DNA of 64,000 nt. Origin: Rhizobium grahamii CCGE 502 (lineage in GTDB: Bacteria > Pseudomonadota > Alphaproteobacteria > Rhizobiales > Rhizobiaceae). Below the pieces are notes generated by a model. It saw only the letters and a program-made list of their open reading frames with translations, was not told the DNA's origin and did not search any database. Shown here in pieces: positions 36,463-44,092 of this stretch. Numbering within the stretch: position 1 is the first letter of the stretch; the number at the start of each line of letters is the position of its first letter. The DNA lies in the NCBI RefSeq assembly GCF_000298315.2, contig NZ_AEYE02000035.1, positions 186,001-250,000 of the forward strand, read 5' to 3'. The position numbers and the translations under genes were made by a program.

Positions 36463-37182
36463 TTATTCGCTCACGATAGGTAATTTATCGTTCCATAGCG
36501 CCAGCGTGTCGTTGAAGATCCATTGGGGTTCTTGTGGGAAGTCCTCGAGATCCGCGGCCTGCACCGCGGTTACAAGTTCGCTCGCATCCATCGCCTTTTG
36601 GTCGACCTCCCTCGAAAGGAGCAGAGGTAGCAGGATCTTTCTGTCTGCACTGGCTATGTTCGCCTTCTCAAGGACTGCTTTCCAAGTTCGTTTCTTAAAG
36701 AACGTCTCTCCTGCAGCGCGTTCGATCTCTAGACGTAGCGTCAGGTCAAGTTCGCCGAGACCCTCGACTTCATCAAGCGTCGCCCTGACATTAACCATTG
36801 GAACGGTGAATGGCCGGTAGCCAAACTCTAACGGTCCATGCAGCAGTGCGACGTCGGAGTCGTCAACGATCGCTCCAGATGCATAGTCGCGGTAGATGCG
36901 GCCGACCCCGACCATTCCGAAGGGACTGCACTCGACCGCCCGAAGCGCTCCCATGCTTGCCGCCCCGAAGACGCGAACCCGGTGTGAAAGCGCATGAAGG
37001 ATTTCCTTGTGCACCACGGGAGCCGTATATTCAAAGCCCCCATCGATGATGCCGATAACCCGCGCTCCGTCGCGCGCGGCTGAAAGCACATCGCCCTGAA
37101 CTGCGGGCGGGCGAAAAAAAATATCAGTCGGGGAGGGGCGCTGAGCTGCGGGCAGGCTCGGCCCGACGAATATCACCTTCAT
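36463..37182 (-). CDS. TfuA-like protein, YcaO partner for thioamide formation
   Basis: A 239-residue protein with the complete TfuA signature: VIFVGPSL at the start, GIIDGGFEY (44-52), HKEILHAL and VFGAASMGALRAVE (71-84), then a region with VPMVNVRATLDE. TfuA proteins act with YcaO; in methanogens the pair installs the thioglycine of methyl-CoM reductase, and TfuA is named from the trifolitoxin locus of Rhizobium. TfuA is thought to supply sulfide to the YcaO. Its ATG overlaps the ycaO stop (ATGA), so both are made together. No McrA or methanogen gene is present, so the substrate must be another peptide. Confidence 0.9.
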   Translation of the reverse strand: MKVIFVGPSLPAAQRPSPTDIFFRPPAVQGDVLSAARDGARVIGIIDGGFEYTAPVVHKEILHALSHRVRVFGAASMGALRAVECSPFGMVGVGRIYRDYASGAIVDDSDVALLHGPLEFGYRPFTVPMVNVRATLDEVEGLGELDLTLRLEIERAAGETFFKKRTWKAVLEKANIASADRKILLPLLLSREVDQKAMDASELVTAVQAADLEDFPQEPQWIFNDTLALWNDKLPIVSE

Positions 37183-38267
37183 GAGAAAATCGCCTTAGCC
37201 AGCGAACGCGGACCGAAGGTAAACTGGCGCGCGCCCGCGGGATTCTCGAGAGCAGGCACGAAGACCTTGACCACATGGAAAGGCAGGGACTGAGGCGCGA
37301 GCGGCAATGCGATCGCCGGACCGACGTTGTGCGCACGCAAGGCTTCGACCACCATGCGGAGGTGGTCCGTGACCCCGCCCGGCTGAACCGGGGTTACCGT
37401 GACGCGGCCGTTTGGCACCGCGTCGAGGCTACGAAGGGTCTCGGCAGGAGCCGGCATGCGAAACAGCTCAGCTGGGATATCGTCCCGTGCGCCGCTGATG
37501 TAAGTCATCCTGGACTGGACGGCCTCGGTAACGGCCCTGATCGCCGCTCTTGCCATGGATAGGTGGGCACCACTTCCGCCTGTGATTTCAACGAAGCGCG
37601 CGCCCTGCCGGTACGGTCCGCGGGCTCCCATGACAGCCGTGATGCTGGGCACCCCAAGGCCGGTCGTCATATTGAACAGCCTTATATCCAGGCCCGCTCC
37701 TTCAACTCTCGCAATCAGGCCGTCCAGGACTGGGTCGTTGATGCATGTGGGATCGATACAGCTGGCAAGTCGGCTGTCCTCACTGCCGATCTGCCAGAGG
37801 CAATAGGCGTCCCGCTCGATCCGCTCCAGAACACCGTGCAAGATGGCTTCATCCAGGGTGTTGCCCGAGGCGAGCCCGTCAGATGACATCCAGAAGCGAT
37901 TACGCCGGGTTCTGTCGAGCACGGCCGCATCAACGGGAACGTACACTGTCCTGTTTGTCAACAGATCACAGCCCAGCCCCCAGTCGACCTCTTCATCCGG
38001 GTCGATCTCCCGTTGGTGGCGGCCGATCAGGCAAGAGAGGGAATGAAACGCGAGGCTATCGGCACTCAAGTTCCTCGCAGATGCGCGACGCACAGGAACA
38101 GACGGGGCGTTCGCCACGACCCGTTCCAATGCCTCCATAATAGCCGATACCTTAGCATCGTCGTCGCTCAGGCCCTTGCCCTGGCTGATGGCAATCGAGC
38201 GGCCGTTCGGAATGTAGGCGCACCACACAGGAATCCCGATGTAGTCGAGCCCAGTGTGCCTGGCCAC
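37179..38267 (-). CDS. YcaO-domain peptide cyclodehydratase/thioamidation enzyme
   Basis: From the only canonical start (GTG at 38267) the protein has 362 residues with the YcaO ATP/Mg signature SQGKGLSDDDAKVSAIMEAL (28-47) and acidic site residues in HGVLERIERDAYCLW. YcaO enzymes phosphorylate a backbone amide oxygen of a peptide to form azolines or, with TfuA, thioamides. The GTG start is doubtful: clear YcaO N-terminal sequence continues upstream to the TGA that ends the preceding small peptide gene (see 38268-38372). The C-terminus lacks the PxPxP motif of azoline-forming YcaOs. It overlaps tfuA by 4 bp. Confidence 0.9.
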   Translation of the reverse strand: MARHTGLDYIGIPVWCAYIPNGRSIAISQGKGLSDDDAKVSAIMEALERVVANAPSVPVRRASARNLSADSLAFHSLSCLIGRHQREIDPDEEVDWGLGCDLLTNRTVYVPVDAAVLDRTRRNRFWMSSDGLASGNTLDEAILHGVLERIERDAYCLWQIGSEDSRLASCIDPTCINDPVLDGLIARVEGAGLDIRLFNMTTGLGVPSITAVMGARGPYRQGARFVEITGGSGAHLSMARAAIRAVTEAVQSRMTYISGARDDIPAELFRMPAPAETLRSLDAVPNGRVTVTPVQPGGVTDHLRMVVEALRAHNVGPAIALPLAPQSLPFHVVKVFVPALENPAGARQFTFGPRSLAKAIFS

Positions 38268-38372
38268 GCGTGTTATGCCGAAATCGGCAAGGAGCGGAAC
38301 CGTTCGAGCGAGTGTCTCGCTGGCCGCAACCGTACGGTCGGCGTAAAGCGCACGCTTAGACAGGACCAGAGC
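38268..38372 (-). other. YcaO N-terminal extension without ATG/GTG/TTG start
   Basis: In the YcaO frame these 35 codons encode LSKRALYADRTV, AASETLARTVPLLADFGITR and further family-typical N-terminal residues, so the true protein probably starts within the first few codons. No ATG, GTG or TTG occurs. The candidates are CTG codons at 38369 and 38363, right after the TGA of the peptide gene, or translation continuing through that TGA. Confidence 0.7.
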
Positions 38373-38588
38373 TCAAGGTTCGACGTGACCGGAAAAGGCT
38401 GCCTTCGCGGAAGAAACCGCGACAGCGAAATCCACCTTCTTGACAACCTTCAGGCCGCCTTTCCTCAGGGCAGCAATTTTGGCCAGGTCGCCGGCCGAAG
38501 AATCCAGTGTTTTGACCGTCCCGGCTTCCAAATCCGCAATAAAAAGCTTGTCGTCTCCCTCGACGCCGAACACAATTGCCTTTGTCAT
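38373..38588 (-). CDS. Candidate RiPP precursor peptide (71 residues)
   Basis: A 71-residue peptide gene with a strong ribosome site (GGAGAGGGA, about 6 bp before ATG), 28 bp after the regulator stop. It is in the same reading frame as ycaO and separated from it by a single TGA. It begins MTKAIVFGVEGDDKLFIADL and ends KAAFSGHVEP. It contains no Cys, so it would suit TfuA/YcaO backbone thioamidation better than thiazole formation. The C-terminal part (VSSAKAAFSGHVEP) is the likely core by analogy with other RiPPs. Precursor status is inferred from size and position. An alternative is a small accessory or leader-binding protein. Confidence 0.65.
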   Translation of the reverse strand: MTKAIVFGVEGDDKLFIADLEAGTVKTLDSSAGDLAKIAALRKGGLKVVKKVDFAVAVSSAKAAFSGHVEP

Positions 38589-38616
38589 GACATTCCCTCT
38601 CCAGTTACTCAGTCTG

Positions 38617-40446
38617 TTAGAATCCGGCCTTCAGGAGACCCTCACGGTAGAGATCCTTCTGCCACTGTTCCTTGAAGGGCACGACGGATAGCCACTTTTC
38701 CACATCGAACACCGGGTTGAGGGCCGCGGCACGCTGTCGGTACACATGTGCACGCCTGCGATCGCCCATCATGGCGCAGCTTGCAGAAGCAATGCGATGG
38801 GCGGGCGTCTTGTCCTTCATGGCTTCGACGAAGCCAACGGCGTCCTCATACTGCTCCAGAAAGTAGCTCGCCCCCGCCGCACACCAGAGATAGCTATCCG
38901 GTGCCAAAGGGTTAAGCGCAATCGCCTTCTTTATCTTTTCCAGCGCATCCCTCGGTCTTGAGGCATGGACCAGTGTATCCGCGTGGCTGTAGATCACGTC
39001 GGCGAAGTGGGGGCTCAAATCCTCTGCGTGGCTGAGCGCCGCCACACTCTCATCGACATCTCCAAGATAGAGCTTTGTCACCCCGAGTTCGCGAAACCCC
39101 CCCGCGGAAATTTCATCATGCTCGATCGCCTTCATTGCATTCCGCTCGGCAAGGTTCAAAAGTTCACCATTCCCTTGAGCGGTCACGAGCCACTCGCTGG
39201 TATAAGTTCGTGCAAGGCCCGTGAAAGCGGGTGCGAAGCCGCGGTTGTATTTCAGCGCTTCCTTGAATGCTGATCGGGCCCTTCGTATGTGGGGCAAGGT
39301 CAATTTCCCGATGAGGCTCGCGCCCACGAGATATGAGTGATACGCTTGTGGGTCGGCCTCCAGGCTCAATCGGCCTTGCTCGTTCCTAGCCAGTTCATCC
39401 ACAACAGAGGATGCCAAGTGTTGCGCAATCAGGCGCCGCTGAGTTGGCAACGTTGCCGCGTCCATCGGAAACCGCATCGCCCAGATCACTTCGTCAGTCG
39501 GAAAAAAGACCAGTTGGGCATAGAGCCCTTCGCCTGAATGCCGTGTGTCGAGAAGATAGGAAATCGAGTGACGCGCGATGGTCGCCGCTTTGTCGGAGTC
39601 ACGACGGATCTGCTCTGCGGTGTGGGGAGCAACAATAGAGAGGTTTTGCAGTGCACATAGCTCGATCGTCACATCCTCGATGAGTGCCGCGGCAACTTGC
39701 AGCCCGGTAATACCGCCCTGCGATGTCGGGGGAAGCAGTACCAGCCGCGGGAGGCGGCCAAAGCCACGTTGTTCCGGCTGGTCGCGGTCCACAAACGCCT
39801 GTCGCACCTCGGCAAACGTTTGAAATGATTGCGTTGCCGCAAGCGGGCGGCTGACGGCGATTCCAGGGAGCGACCGAAGGATCGCTCGTACCGGCTCATC
39901 GGCCGGGTTCTGTTCAAGGATTTGGACGGCTGCGCCCGATACAATACGCAAATCATCGGTGCTGGTGGCAGAACCGGCTGCCTCCATGAAGACCTGGCGC
40001 ATCTTGGTCAGATGGATTTCTTGCTGCCTGGCGATCCAGCTGTCGATGGCCTTGTTTACGGAACGAACGCTGCCGGCGAAATCACGCTGAAGCAGTGCGC
40101 TGATCGCCTTCAGCTTTTCCATCGGCGGCCGCGCCTCGTCGAAAACCTGCAGATCTGCGCTCAGCACAGCCTTACGCAGCCGGACACCAGACTGCGTGAT
40201 TTCCAATGGCCCGCCATCGCCGTCGTCGATCTGGCGCACGCGCGATATCAGCTTCCTGAGGTTGAGGCCAGCCTGATCTGGTTCGGCGTCAAACCAGAGA
40301 AACGCGGCAATCTCCTGGCGAGTGAGCGCATGATCGGCGCAAGTAAAAAGATAGGCTATCGTCAGCAACGCTTTGGCGGGATAAGCCAACGCATTGCCCG
40401 TAGTATCCGTCATTCGCAGTTCGCCAAAGGTGCGAAGATACAGCAC
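38617..40446 (-). CDS. Winged-helix/BTAD regulator with TolB-like and TPR domains
   Basis: A 609-residue regulator beginning at GTG 40446 with GAGAGGA upstream. The N-terminal about 100 residues are an OmpR/SARP-like winged helix (LYLRTFGELRMTDTTG, LNLRKLISRVRQIDDG). A bacterial transcriptional activation domain region follows, then a TolB-like segment (LPRLVLLPPTSQGG), and from about residue 370 TPR-type helices (NRGFAPAFTGLARTYTSEW, LNPLAPDSYLWCAAGASYFL). It starts 3 bp after the XRE gene and ends 28 bp before the peptide gene, so it is encoded in the same operon and is its likely activator. Confidence 0.82.
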   Translation of the reverse strand: MLYLRTFGELRMTDTTGNALAYPAKALLTIAYLFTCADHALTRQEIAAFLWFDAEPDQAGLNLRKLISRVRQIDDGDGGPLEITQSGVRLRKAVLSADLQVFDEARPPMEKLKAISALLQRDFAGSVRSVNKAIDSWIARQQEIHLTKMRQVFMEAAGSATSTDDLRIVSGAAVQILEQNPADEPVRAILRSLPGIAVSRPLAATQSFQTFAEVRQAFVDRDQPEQRGFGRLPRLVLLPPTSQGGITGLQVAAALIEDVTIELCALQNLSIVAPHTAEQIRRDSDKAATIARHSISYLLDTRHSGEGLYAQLVFFPTDEVIWAMRFPMDAATLPTQRRLIAQHLASSVVDELARNEQGRLSLEADPQAYHSYLVGASLIGKLTLPHIRRARSAFKEALKYNRGFAPAFTGLARTYTSEWLVTAQGNGELLNLAERNAMKAIEHDEISAGGFRELGVTKLYLGDVDESVAALSHAEDLSPHFADVIYSHADTLVHASRPRDALEKIKKAIALNPLAPDSYLWCAAGASYFLEQYEDAVGFVEAMKDKTPAHRIASASCAMMGDRRRAHVYRQRAAALNPVFDVEKWLSVVPFKEQWQKDLYREGLLKAGF

Positions 40447-40449
40447 GGA

Positions 40450-40890
40450 CTATCCTCTCAAGTTGTCCATTCGCTCCCAACTTTCAGAGTCTTCAGGGCC
40501 TGTTTGAGACGAGCCGAGGCTCCTGGCGAGTGCGAGCAAAGTGCGGCGAACATTCGGATCCTCGATCGCAATGAAGGCCCGGGTGAGGGCAAGGCCTTCC
40601 TTCGAGGCGATGAAACTCGCCACCTCGTCGGCATGCGGGCTGAGGTGCTGACCTACAGCCCGATCACCCTCGTCGAAAAAAAAGCCAATCGGAACGCCGA
40701 GAACCTCGGAGATCCGCTGAAGACGACTGGCCCCTATCCTATTAACGCCCTTTTCGTACTTTTGCAGTTGTTGAAATGTGATGCCGAGCGATGCCGAAAG
40801 GCTTACCTGGCTGAGGCCGAGAAGCTTTCGCCGCTGTCTGACGCGATCACCAACATAGGCGTCGATGGCGTTTGGAGTTTTGGCCTTCAT
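40450..40890 (-). CDS. XRE-family helix-turn-helix regulator, first gene of the peptide operon
   Basis: A 146-residue protein with a Cro/CI helix-turn-helix at residues 15-70 (RQRRKLLGLSQVSLSASLGI, TFQQLQKYEKGVNRI) and a helical C-terminal part (SKEGLALTRAFIAI). It resembles the protein at 50888 over its whole length, starting with the same M-AKTPNAID-YVG-RVR pattern. Such proteins are common in rhizobia. As first gene of the XRE-regulator-peptide-YcaO-TfuA run it may autoregulate the operon. Confidence 0.9.
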   Translation of the reverse strand: MKAKTPNAIDAYVGDRVRQRRKLLGLSQVSLSASLGITFQQLQKYEKGVNRIGASRLQRISEVLGVPIGFFFDEGDRAVGQHLSPHADEVASFIASKEGLALTRAFIAIEDPNVRRTLLALARSLGSSQTGPEDSESWERMDNLRG

Positions 40891-41250
40891 GGCTATCCCG
40901 TTCCTCGTGTCAGACTAGCACTATGCGAACTTCGCCAAAAAATACAACCAAGAGTAAATTTATTCAAGAAGCTAAATGCCGTTTCCTCCATTTCCTGTAA
41001 AATGGCCGGGATGCTTCGCAACGAGACTACCTGAAATATAAACAACGAACAGAATGTGGCCCGCTGGTACCGACTGGTGGTGATACATGGTCCGGCAACT
41101 CTATCTATGCTGGTGTCACGTCGATTTCACAAGCGCTTGCTCATTTTTTGACTAAGGTCTTGCCTAGGGTAAGTTGAACTCCGGGCGCATGGCTAGGTCA
41201 TTTCAACGAAAAACGCATTTGGCGTGTGCCCGATTGGCGGGAGAGCGAGC
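40891..41250. other. Divergent promoter region of the peptide operon
   Basis: A 360-bp gap, A/T-richer than its surroundings. It should hold the promoter of the minus-strand peptide operon and one for the plus-strand 65-residue protein (a TTGACT word lies near 41147). No clear palindrome or terminator was found. Confidence 0.45.
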
Positions 41251-41448
41251 ATGCAACTACGAGCTATAGAAATCAGTCATGCGGACAGACTTTCTGCATG
41301 CCGGGAAAAACTGGAAGAAGCGGTCTACCAGATCATCGAGGGCAACAAGGTTCTAGATTTCACGCCGACGGAAATCGCCATGGCGATCGCCGACATCGCC
41401 GATGACTTTATTCTTGCCGCTTCGAGGAAGCGCGCGGCCACGCACTGA
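41251..41448 (+). CDS. Hypothetical small protein (65 residues)
   Basis: Not recognised. The ATG at 41251 follows GGGAGAG. The protein is soluble and helical, with a polar N-terminal half (HADRLSACREKLEEAVYQII) and a segment TPTEIAMAIADIADDFILAA. It is divergent from the XRE gene of the peptide operon. The composition resembles small rhizobial hypotheticals; no function is proposed. Confidence 0.6.
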   Translation: MQLRAIEISHADRLSACREKLEEAVYQIIEGNKVLDFTPTEIAMAIADIADDFILAASRKRAATH

Positions 41449-41483
41449 CGCGCCCTGACGGGTGCTCCAAGTCATGAGCTCTA

Positions 41484-42245
41484 TCAATTGCGCCCCATGC
41501 GTGACAAGGCAATGCGGAGGGGCTCGTCCGACACGGATATCAGTCCTCCGTAGGGATGGGCCATGTCGTTGACGATAAAAACCGCTCCGCCCACTGATAC
41601 CGCGCAGACCACGACAATTGATATGACCGTGCCGTTGAAGGGGGAAAGCAAGCCAAACGTAAAAAAGATTACGATCAGCCAGAACGTCAGCACGACGAGG
41701 AAAGCGCCCGGCAGCCCCTCCTGACCCGTTTCAAGGACCAGCCAGTGGGCCTCTGCGACAGCGCCGCTAATTTCCAGTGCGCGGGACTTGAGGAGGCGTT
41801 TGACCTCATCGTCTGGCGTCAACGCCCTTAACGCCCTCTGAACCGGTTCGATCCCAACGTCGTCCTGGTGTAGATGCTCGGTAGCCAGTCGCGTTGCGCC
41901 TTCAAAACTCCGCTCAATCCGGTCCTCGACGACGCCGGACAGCTGCTTCCGCACATCGAGAAGCTCGGGCCCATACTGCGCCAATACGCGGTCCAGCAGA
42001 ACCACCCGAGCCGCCGAATCCCTGAGTTCCGTTTCGGCATCGTCAAACGTCGTCTTCGCAGAGGCAACCAGAAAGCCTAACGCGAGGGCGGAAAGAGTTC
42101 CGACGACCGCAGTCGCCAGCTTGATTGCCTCCTTCGACTCAGTCGAAAGGTGGTGCCCAGGGAGGCGTCGGCTGATCAACGTGCCGATCAGTGCGCCCGA
42201 TGCCAGGAGCAGGGCGATGATGCATCCAGTAGAGAGTGCTGTCAT
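41484..42245 (-). CDS. DUF4239-type membrane protein
   Basis: A 253-residue protein with four hydrophobic helices: two N-terminal (GCIIALLLASGALIGTLI and AVVGTLSALALGFLVASA) and two C-terminal (FLVVLTFWLIVIFFTFGL and ISIVVVCAVSVGGAVFIV). A long charged central helical part with LDRVLAQYGPELLDVRKQL lies between. This matches the bestrophin-like DUF4239 family of unknown function. The start at 42245 was chosen because the first helix begins there; the upstream frame is polar and unlikely. Confidence 0.75.
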   Translation of the reverse strand: MTALSTGCIIALLLASGALIGTLISRRLPGHHLSTESKEAIKLATAVVGTLSALALGFLVASAKTTFDDAETELRDSAARVVLLDRVLAQYGPELLDVRKQLSGVVEDRIERSFEGATRLATEHLHQDDVGIEPVQRALRALTPDDEVKRLLKSRALEISGAVAEAHWLVLETGQEGLPGAFLVVLTFWLIVIFFTFGLLSPFNGTVISIVVVCAVSVGGAVFIVNDMAHPYGGLISVSDEPLRIALSRMGRN

Positions 42246-42420
42246 TTGAAAGAATCCCGCCTCGCCCGCTCGCATCGAAGCGAAATGGCGGGATCTCGTC
42301 AAGCAGTCTGCCAGGGAAGAAAGAGTCGGGGCAGGTATAGAGAGTCGTTCAGTGACAGAAATTGCCCCGAAAAGCGGTGTACGACTTTCCGGGGCAGATG
42401 GTGTGTTTGCGACCTGGCCG

Positions 42421-42729
42421 TTACGGCTGGGTCGTGCCACTGGTTGACGGATTTGCCGGTGCCGGCACTGCCGGTTCGCTGGATGGTGCGGCAGGGGCGG
42501 CAGGAACTACCGCCGGCTTCACCGGCTCCGTCTTAATTGTTGAAGCGGTCGGGTTCGGGTCAGTGCCCGGACGATCGAACCACTGAGTGATCGCAAAAGC
42601 GGCAACCAGAATCAATGCGGCCGCGACAACCCACCCAATCCAGGAAGAACCTGTGCGACGCACGGGCGCCGTGACCAGTTCCGGACTCGGATCGGGATTT
42701 CGAACGGGATCATTGGGGTCATACGTCAT
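42421..42729 (-). CDS. Small membrane-anchored Pro/Ala-rich protein
   Basis: A 102-residue protein: acidic proline-rich N-terminus (TYDPNDPVRNPDPSPELV), one membrane helix (WIGWVVAAALILVAAFAI) and a low-complexity tail rich in P, A, T and S that is probably periplasmic. AGGAG precedes two adjacent ATGs (42732 and 42729); the second has better spacing. Common in rhizobia as an uncharacterised family. Function unknown. Confidence 0.65.
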   Translation of the reverse strand: MTYDPNDPVRNPDPSPELVTAPVRRTGSSWIGWVVAAALILVAAFAITQWFDRPGTDPNPTASTIKTEPVKPAVVPAAPAAPSSEPAVPAPANPSTSGTTQP

Positions 42730-42859
42730 CATTTTCTCCTCTCTGCAGAAAGGAAAATGGTTTGCGCGCAAGTTTGTTCCCGACCGTCCCTCAGCCCGGT
42801 CCAAGGGACCCGTGAAAGTAGGCGCACCAAGGATCAGCTCATTCAGGCGTAGACGCTCT

Positions 42860-44047
42860 TTAGTTTGGCGTTGCATCCAATGCGCACAATATGCCGCGAA
42901 GTTCGGCGAGGCCACGCATGCGTCCGATCGCAGGATAGCCAGGTGTGACAGTCTTGTTCAGATCGTCTAGCATCCTGTGTCCGTGGTCTGACCGGAAAAC
43001 GATTGACTGGCTGGAGCTGCGCCGTTGGTCTTCGGCGACAAGTTCTTTAAGAACCGCAACCATATCGACGTCGCCCTCGAGGTGCGCGCTCTCGTGGAAC
43101 GTCCTTCCGTCGCCTTCGCGCTTGGTCGCACGCAAATGCGCAAAGTGAATTCTGGGTGCGAAGCGCCTGGCCATTGCTGGGAGGTCGTTGTCGGGACGCA
43201 CGCCCAGACTGCCAGTACAGTAACACATGCCGTTGGACGGAGACGGCACGGCGTCGAAAAGCGCGGAATAGTCTTGTGCCGTCGATGCAATGCGCGGCAG
43301 ACCGAAGAGCGAACGGGGCGGATCATCGGGATGCAGCGTCAGCTTTACGCCGTGAGCTTCCGCGGCCGGCGTTACCGCTTGCAGGAATTCGATGAGATGT
43401 TGGCGCAGCATGTTCGCATCAATCCCGGCATAGGCGGCAAGCTTGTCGCGGAATGCAGGGATCGTCAGCGGCTCTGTCGTGGACCCGGGCAGCGCAGAGG
43501 TTATGATCCGCGTGATCTCGGCAACCTCGGCTTCGTCCATTGCCTTGAACACCTCGGTGGCGCGTGTCTTGTCGTCCTCAGAGTACTGCTGCTCGGCGCC
43601 TGCGCGCTTCAGCACGAAAAGATCGAAGGCAGCAAATTTTTCATGATCGAACCGCATCGCGGTTGCACCGGTTTCGATGACATGATCGAGGTCGGTGCGT
43701 GTCCAGTCGACGACGGGCATGAAGTTGTAGCAAACGATCGGAATGCCGCAAGCCGCTACCGCTTCAAGGCTCGCAATCCAGGCCTCGATCTCCGCCTTCG
43801 CCCGGCCACCATTGCGTTTAACGGCATCGGGAATTGGAATGCTTTCGACGACCGACCATGTCAGCTTCGAGCGCCCCGGTGGTGTTGTCTCGATCATGGT
43901 CTGACGCTCGCGAACGGCAGCTTCGGTCCAGGCCTCGCCAATCGGGACCTGATGCAGCGATGACACGATGTTGGTTGCCCCGGTCTGACGGACCTCGTCC
44001 AGCGTGACCGGTGCCTCAGGCCCAAACCACCTCCATCCCTGGCGCAT
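42860..44047 (-). CDS. uxuA: Mannonate dehydratase
   Basis: Dehydrates D-mannonate to 2-keto-3-deoxygluconate in glucuronate catabolism. The 395-residue protein has the UxuA pattern: MRQGWRWFGPEAPVTLDEVR, GIPIVCYNFMPVVDWTRTDL, LHPDDPPRSLFGLPRI, NGMCYCTGSLGVRPDND and a metal-site HFAHLRATKREG. GAGGAGGAATAA precedes the ATG. A GntR-type gene lies 45 bp upstream on the same strand. No uronate isomerase or mannonate reductase is in the window. Confidence 0.95.
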   Translation of the reverse strand: MRQGWRWFGPEAPVTLDEVRQTGATNIVSSLHQVPIGEAWTEAAVRERQTMIETTPPGRSKLTWSVVESIPIPDAVKRNGGRAKAEIEAWIASLEAVAACGIPIVCYNFMPVVDWTRTDLDHVIETGATAMRFDHEKFAAFDLFVLKRAGAEQQYSEDDKTRATEVFKAMDEAEVAEITRIITSALPGSTTEPLTIPAFRDKLAAYAGIDANMLRQHLIEFLQAVTPAAEAHGVKLTLHPDDPPRSLFGLPRIASTAQDYSALFDAVPSPSNGMCYCTGSLGVRPDNDLPAMARRFAPRIHFAHLRATKREGDGRTFHESAHLEGDVDMVAVLKELVAEDQRRSSSQSIVFRSDHGHRMLDDLNKTVTPGYPAIGRMRGLAELRGILCALDATPN

Positions 44048-44092
44048 TTATTCCTCCTCTATATTGTTCAGATAATAGCGCTAATGATCATC

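Noticed and set aside
38373-38375. TGA between peptide and ycaO as a selenocysteine codon
   Set aside because: No SECIS-like hairpin was recognised after it, and the site does not align with a catalytic Cys; start at CTG or ordinary read-through is simpler.
39829-41034. Plus-strand open frame of 401 codons opposite the regulator and XRE genes
   Set aside because: Antisense to two well-supported genes with recognisable domains.
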